In this document: piece after piece, positions 5,548 through 8,210 of the stretch | Numbering within the stretch: position 1 is the first letter of the stretch | Layout: each line of letters opens with the position of its first letter | NCBI GenBank assembly: GCA_002415895.1 | Contig: DIAV01000316.1 | Location: 9,912 to 18,121 of the forward strand | Origin: Anaerolineales bacterium UBA5069 | GTDB lineage: Bacteria > Chloroflexota > Anaerolineae > Caldilineales > Caldilineaceae | Direction: 5' to 3' | Length of the DNA: 8,210 bases | Translations under genes and position numbers: made by a program | The notes under the pieces: generated by a model | What the model saw: only the letters and a program-made list of their open reading frames with translations | Databases searched by the model: none | What the model was told of the DNA's origin: nothing

Positions 5548-8210
5548 ATGCAGCGCTTTTTGCAGACAGGTGCGCGGGTGTTGTTTGTTTTTGCGCTGGT
5601 GATCCTGCCCGCGCTTGCCCTTGCGCAGCCCGTGTTGGCAGCCGCACAACCGCCTGCCATTCGCCAGGATGAACCCGTTGATTCGCTCGATGGCGTCGAG
5701 AGCGCCGTTGTACAAATTGAGGCTGTTGGTACATTTGTAGACCCGAATGAGGGCCGCCAGCAAAGCGTGCCGGGCTTCGGCTCCGGCTTCATTATTGACC
5801 CTGCGGGCATTGCCGTGACCAACAACCACGTCGTCACCGGCGGGGCGCTCTTCAAGGTCTATGTCTCCGGGCAGGACAAACCGGTTAACGCACGCGTGTT
5901 GGGCGCTTCCGAGTGCTACGACATCGCCGTCATCGACTTGCAGGGCGATGGCTATCCCTATTTAACATGGTATGACAAACCCGTGCGCGTGGGGCTGGAT
6001 GTCTACGCCGCGGGCTTCCCGCTGGGCGATCCTGAGTTCACCCTGACACGTGGCATTGTGGCCAAAGCCAACGCGAATGGCGAAAGCAACTGGGCTTCGC
6101 TGGATAATGTCTACATGCACGATGCTTCGATTAACCCGGGCAATTCGGGCGGACCGCTGGTGGCGACTGACGGCAGCGTTGTCGGCGTCAACTATGCCTC
6201 TGATTCGGCGGTAAACCAGTACTTTGCCATCCGCGGCTCGGATGCGCAAAGCATTATTGACCAGCTCATTAGCGGTGAAAACGTTGAGTCGCTGGGCATC
6301 AATGGCGAGGCCATTGAAACCGATACCGGTGTCAGCGCAGTCTACGTCTACTCGGTCAAGTCCGGCTCACCGGCGGACATTGTGGGCATTCTGCCGGGCG
6401 ACTACATATTGGAGATAGAGGGGCTGGTCGTGGGCGGCGGCAGCGCCATGACAGACTACTGTGACATCCTGTCTAGCCACGGCGCTGCCGATGTCATGGC
6501 TGTGCAAGTCTACCGCCCGGATACGGATGAGGTGCTTGAAGGGCAATTCAACGGGCGTGCGCTGGAGGCCAGTTTCTCGATTGCCGAACAGGTGGATGAA
6601 AACGCCGGCGGCACGGAACTGAACACAACTGTCGATGAATACACCTATGTGCCCATTGCGGGTGCGGGCGACATTGTGCATATCGAGGTCCCCGACACAT
6701 GGACAGACATTGACGAGGGCGACTGGACGATTGACGACGAGGTGCGCGGCACGCGCCTGACAGCATCGCCCGACCTGGATGCCTTCTATGATGACTGGGG
6801 CATTCCCGGCGTTGTCTTCTCCTACTCGGACAATTTGCAGAACGACTTTACAGCCGAAGAACTGCTCAGCAGATTGGATTACTCCGAACAGTGCGAAGGC
6901 GTGGAGCGCTACGACCTGCCCGACGACGCATATTTCACGGGCGCCTACGATGAATACAGCGACTGCGGCGGCACCAGCACAACCGCGCTGGTTGCCGCGC
7001 TCATCCCGCCCGAAGGCAATTTCATCCTCGGCATTGAGGTCTACGCCAATTCGGAGGCCGATCTGCTGGCGCTGGACCACATTCTCGACACCTTCTACAT
7101 TGGGGCAGGCGGTGCAACCGAGAGCGTTGCCAATGTGGGCGAGGACATCTTCAATCTCATCGATGTCAGCGGACTCGAGTACGAGTACGCGTTTGTGAAT
7201 GAGCCCAATCTCAGCGTGCTGCTGCCCGCCACCTGGACAGACGTCAACTCGCGCGAGTGGGTCAACGATGATGACGAATATCTGGGACAGATTACCGAGG
7301 CTGCGCCGGACATTGAAGCCTATCGCAATTCCTGGGACGAACCGGGCATGCAGGCTTTCCTGCTCACTGATGTGGGTCCCGACTTCAGTGTGGACGACGC
7401 CATGGATGCCGTGGACTTCTCCGACGAGTGCACCTATGAGGAGCGCGTGCCGAATATCACACACACGATTTACGGCGTAGGCTACTCGGGTAAATATGAC
7501 ATCTACACCAATTGCGGCGGTGCAGACTCCATCTACTACACGGGCGTCTTCCTGGCCGACGCGCAGGACCACGCCTATATCATTGACTTCGTATCGACGG
7601 CCACGGGCGATGACGAGGCCTTTCAGGTTCTGCTGAATTCGTTCTTCCTGGGCAGCGCCGTGCAGCCTGTGCTCAATACAACCGAGTACGCGCCTGTCAC
7701 AGATGCGAGCGGGCGAATTTCGCTACAAGTGCCTGTCGATTGGACTGAAAGCGAAAGCGGCCCCTTTGTGATTGATGAAGAGGAAGTGGGCGTTGAGCTC
7801 ACCGTGGCGCCGGACATTGACGCGTTCAATGACAGTTGGGAGAGTTCGGGCGCGTATGTGGGCGTGTGGGATGACTTCGGCGCTTCTGATGCCGATGAGG
7901 TGCTTGACACCATCACCTTTGAGGATGATTGCACCTATGACTCCCGCTATGAGTACGAGGGCGAAGGCTTCGCGGGCAAGTACGACCTGTGGAACGATTG
8001 TGGGGGCGTCTCCGGCGCAACCTTTGCTTCCTTTGCACTGACCTTCGATTCTGCGCCCGACACCCTGGTTGTCCTCTACGTTGGCACGCCCACCGTCGAT
8101 GATCTGGGCAACATTGACCCCATCCTCAGTTCGCTGCGCATTGCGCCGCCGGAGGGAGCAAGTGCACCTGCGGAGAGTGCCGCGGCGGAAGCACCCGCAC
8201 CTGTGGCGGA
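5548..8210 (+). CDS. secreted HtrA/DegP-type serine protease with PDZ domain and three C-terminal repeats (3' end beyond window)
   Basis: At least 887 codons, open to the window edge, so the C-terminus is missing. A signal peptide spans about 1-26 (hydrophobic core VLFVFALVILPALALA, cleavage likely after ALA26; AAA33 is an alternative). The trypsin-like domain (about 50-240) has a full triad: His94 in TNNHVV, Asp125 in YDIAVID and Ser200 in NPGNSGGPL. A PDZ domain follows (about 250-335) with GSPADIVGILPGD at 273-285. Then come three related modules of about 150 residues (374-519, 552-702, 721-868), and a Pro/Ala/Glu-rich stretch begins at about 868. The region after the PDZ is rich in Asp and Glu, fitting an exported protein. 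HtrA relatives do protein quality control in the cell envelope; substrates here are unknown. Usual HtrA proteins have one or two PDZ domains and end near 350-480 residues, so the repeat region is an unusual addition. It has its own promoter-like element and runs in the same direction as thiBPQ, with no functional link visible. Confidence 0.93.
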   Translation, partial: MQRFLQTGARVLFVFALVILPALALAQPVLAAAQPPAIRQDEPVDSLDGVESAVVQIEAVGTFVDPNEGRQQSVPGFGSGFIIDPAGIAVTNNHVVTGGALFKVYVSGQDKPVNARVLGASECYDIAVIDLQGDGYPYLTWYDKPVRVGLDVYAAGFPLGDPEFTLTRGIVAKANANGESNWASLDNVYMHDASINPGNSGGPLVATDGSVVGVNYASDSAVNQYFAIRGSDAQSIIDQLISGENVESLGINGEAIETDTGVSAVYVYSVKSGSPADIVGILPGDYILEIEGLVVGGGSAMTDYCDILSSHGAADVMAVQVYRPDTDEVLEGQFNGRALEASFSIAEQVDENAGGTELNTTVDEYTYVPIAGAGDIVHIEVPDTWTDIDEGDWTIDDEVRGTRLTASPDLDAFYDDWGIPGVVFSYSDNLQNDFTAEELLSRLDYSEQCEGVERYDLPDDAYFTGAYDEYSDCGGTSTTALVAALIPPEGNFILGIEVYANSEADLLALDHILDTFYIGAGGATESVANVGEDIFNLIDVSGLEYEYAFVNEPNLSVLLPATWTDVNSREWVNDDDEYLGQITEAAPDIEAYRNSWDEPGMQAFLLTDVGPDFSVDDAMDAVDFSDECTYEERVPNITHTIYGVGYSGKYDIYTNCGGADSIYYTGVFLADAQDHAYIIDFVSTATGDDEAFQVLLNSFFLGSAVQPVLNTTEYAPVTDASGRISLQVPVDWTESESGPFVIDEEEVGVELTVAPDIDAFNDSWESSGAYVGVWDDFGASDADEVLDTITFEDDCTYDSRYEYEGEGFAGKYDLWNDCGGVSGATFASFALTFDSAPDTLVVLYVGTPTVDDLGNIDPILSSLRIAPPEGASAPAESAAAEAPAPVA
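6667..8151 (+). repeat. three diverged tandem domain repeats within the protease, each with one Cys pair
   Basis: Copies at about 6667-7104, 7201-7653 and 7708-8151 are diverged at DNA level but align at protein level. Shared landmarks in order: a strand plus P..WT (VPDTWTD 381-387, LPATWTD 559-565, VPVDWTE 728-734); a PD(I/L).A(F/Y)...W motif (408-417, 587-596, 755-764); a first Cys after an acidic run (Cys449, Cys628, Cys795); a G(A/K)YD...(D/N)CGG block with a second Cys (Cys473, Cys656, Cys818); and a closing hydrophobic strand (TFYIG 515-519, SFFLG 698-702, SSLRI 861-865). Cys spacing is 24, 28 and 23 residues, consistent with one disulfide per module. I do not recognise the domain. Confidence 0.85.

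Noticed and set aside
6367..7572. 401-residue minus-strand open frame opposite the protease gene
   Set aside because: The opposite strand carries a recognisable protease with repeats in a continuous frame. This frame has no ribosome binding site or motif I recognise and fits an antisense shadow of a GC-rich gene.

Overview
The window looks like a chromosomal segment from a GC-rich bacterium. The lipoprotein style (a short alanine-rich linker after the lipobox cysteine) and the large acidic secreted protease with C-terminal repeats suggest Chloroflexota (Anaerolineae/Caldilineae type). That placement comes from general style, not from a marker gene, and is tentative.

Layout. On the minus strand, 23-961 encodes a patatin-like phospholipase. 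Its start is fixed by a good Shine-Dalgarno, and a promoter-like element overlapping a perfect 10-bp inverted repeat lies about 105-140 bases upstream. The divergent intergenic region (962-1467) is unusually dense. It holds the patatin promoter and palindrome (1065-1101), about 85 bases where I see nothing specific (1102-1187), two abutting palindromes (1188-1202 and 1203-1225) next to an extended -10 (1231-1239), a clear TPP riboswitch (about 1254-1352), a strong intrinsic terminator (1373-1409) and a ribosome binding site.

The plus-strand operon that follows is a thiamine-family ABC importer: thiB (lipoprotein receptor, 1468-2562), thiP (fused double permease, 2565-4223) and thiQ (ATPase, 4290-5384). 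The riboswitch, terminator and gene content agree: when thiamine pyrophosphate is plentiful the leader should terminate and uptake should stop. ThiQ is much longer than the classical enterobacterial protein because of a C-terminal extension of about 130 residues.

From 5548 to the window edge runs a separate, truncated gene for a secreted trypsin-like (HtrA/DegP-type) serine protease. It has a signal peptide, an intact His-Asp-Ser triad and a PDZ domain, followed by three diverged copies of a domain of about 150 residues. Each copy carries one conserved cysteine pair, and a Pro/Ala/Glu-rich tail starts just before the edge. I do not recognise the repeat domain, and it is the most novel-looking coding element here. 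The best non-coding leads are a possible antiterminator pairing inside the thi leader and the palindromes next to both divergent promoters. I found no tRNA, rRNA, CRISPR array, insertion sequence or integration signature.
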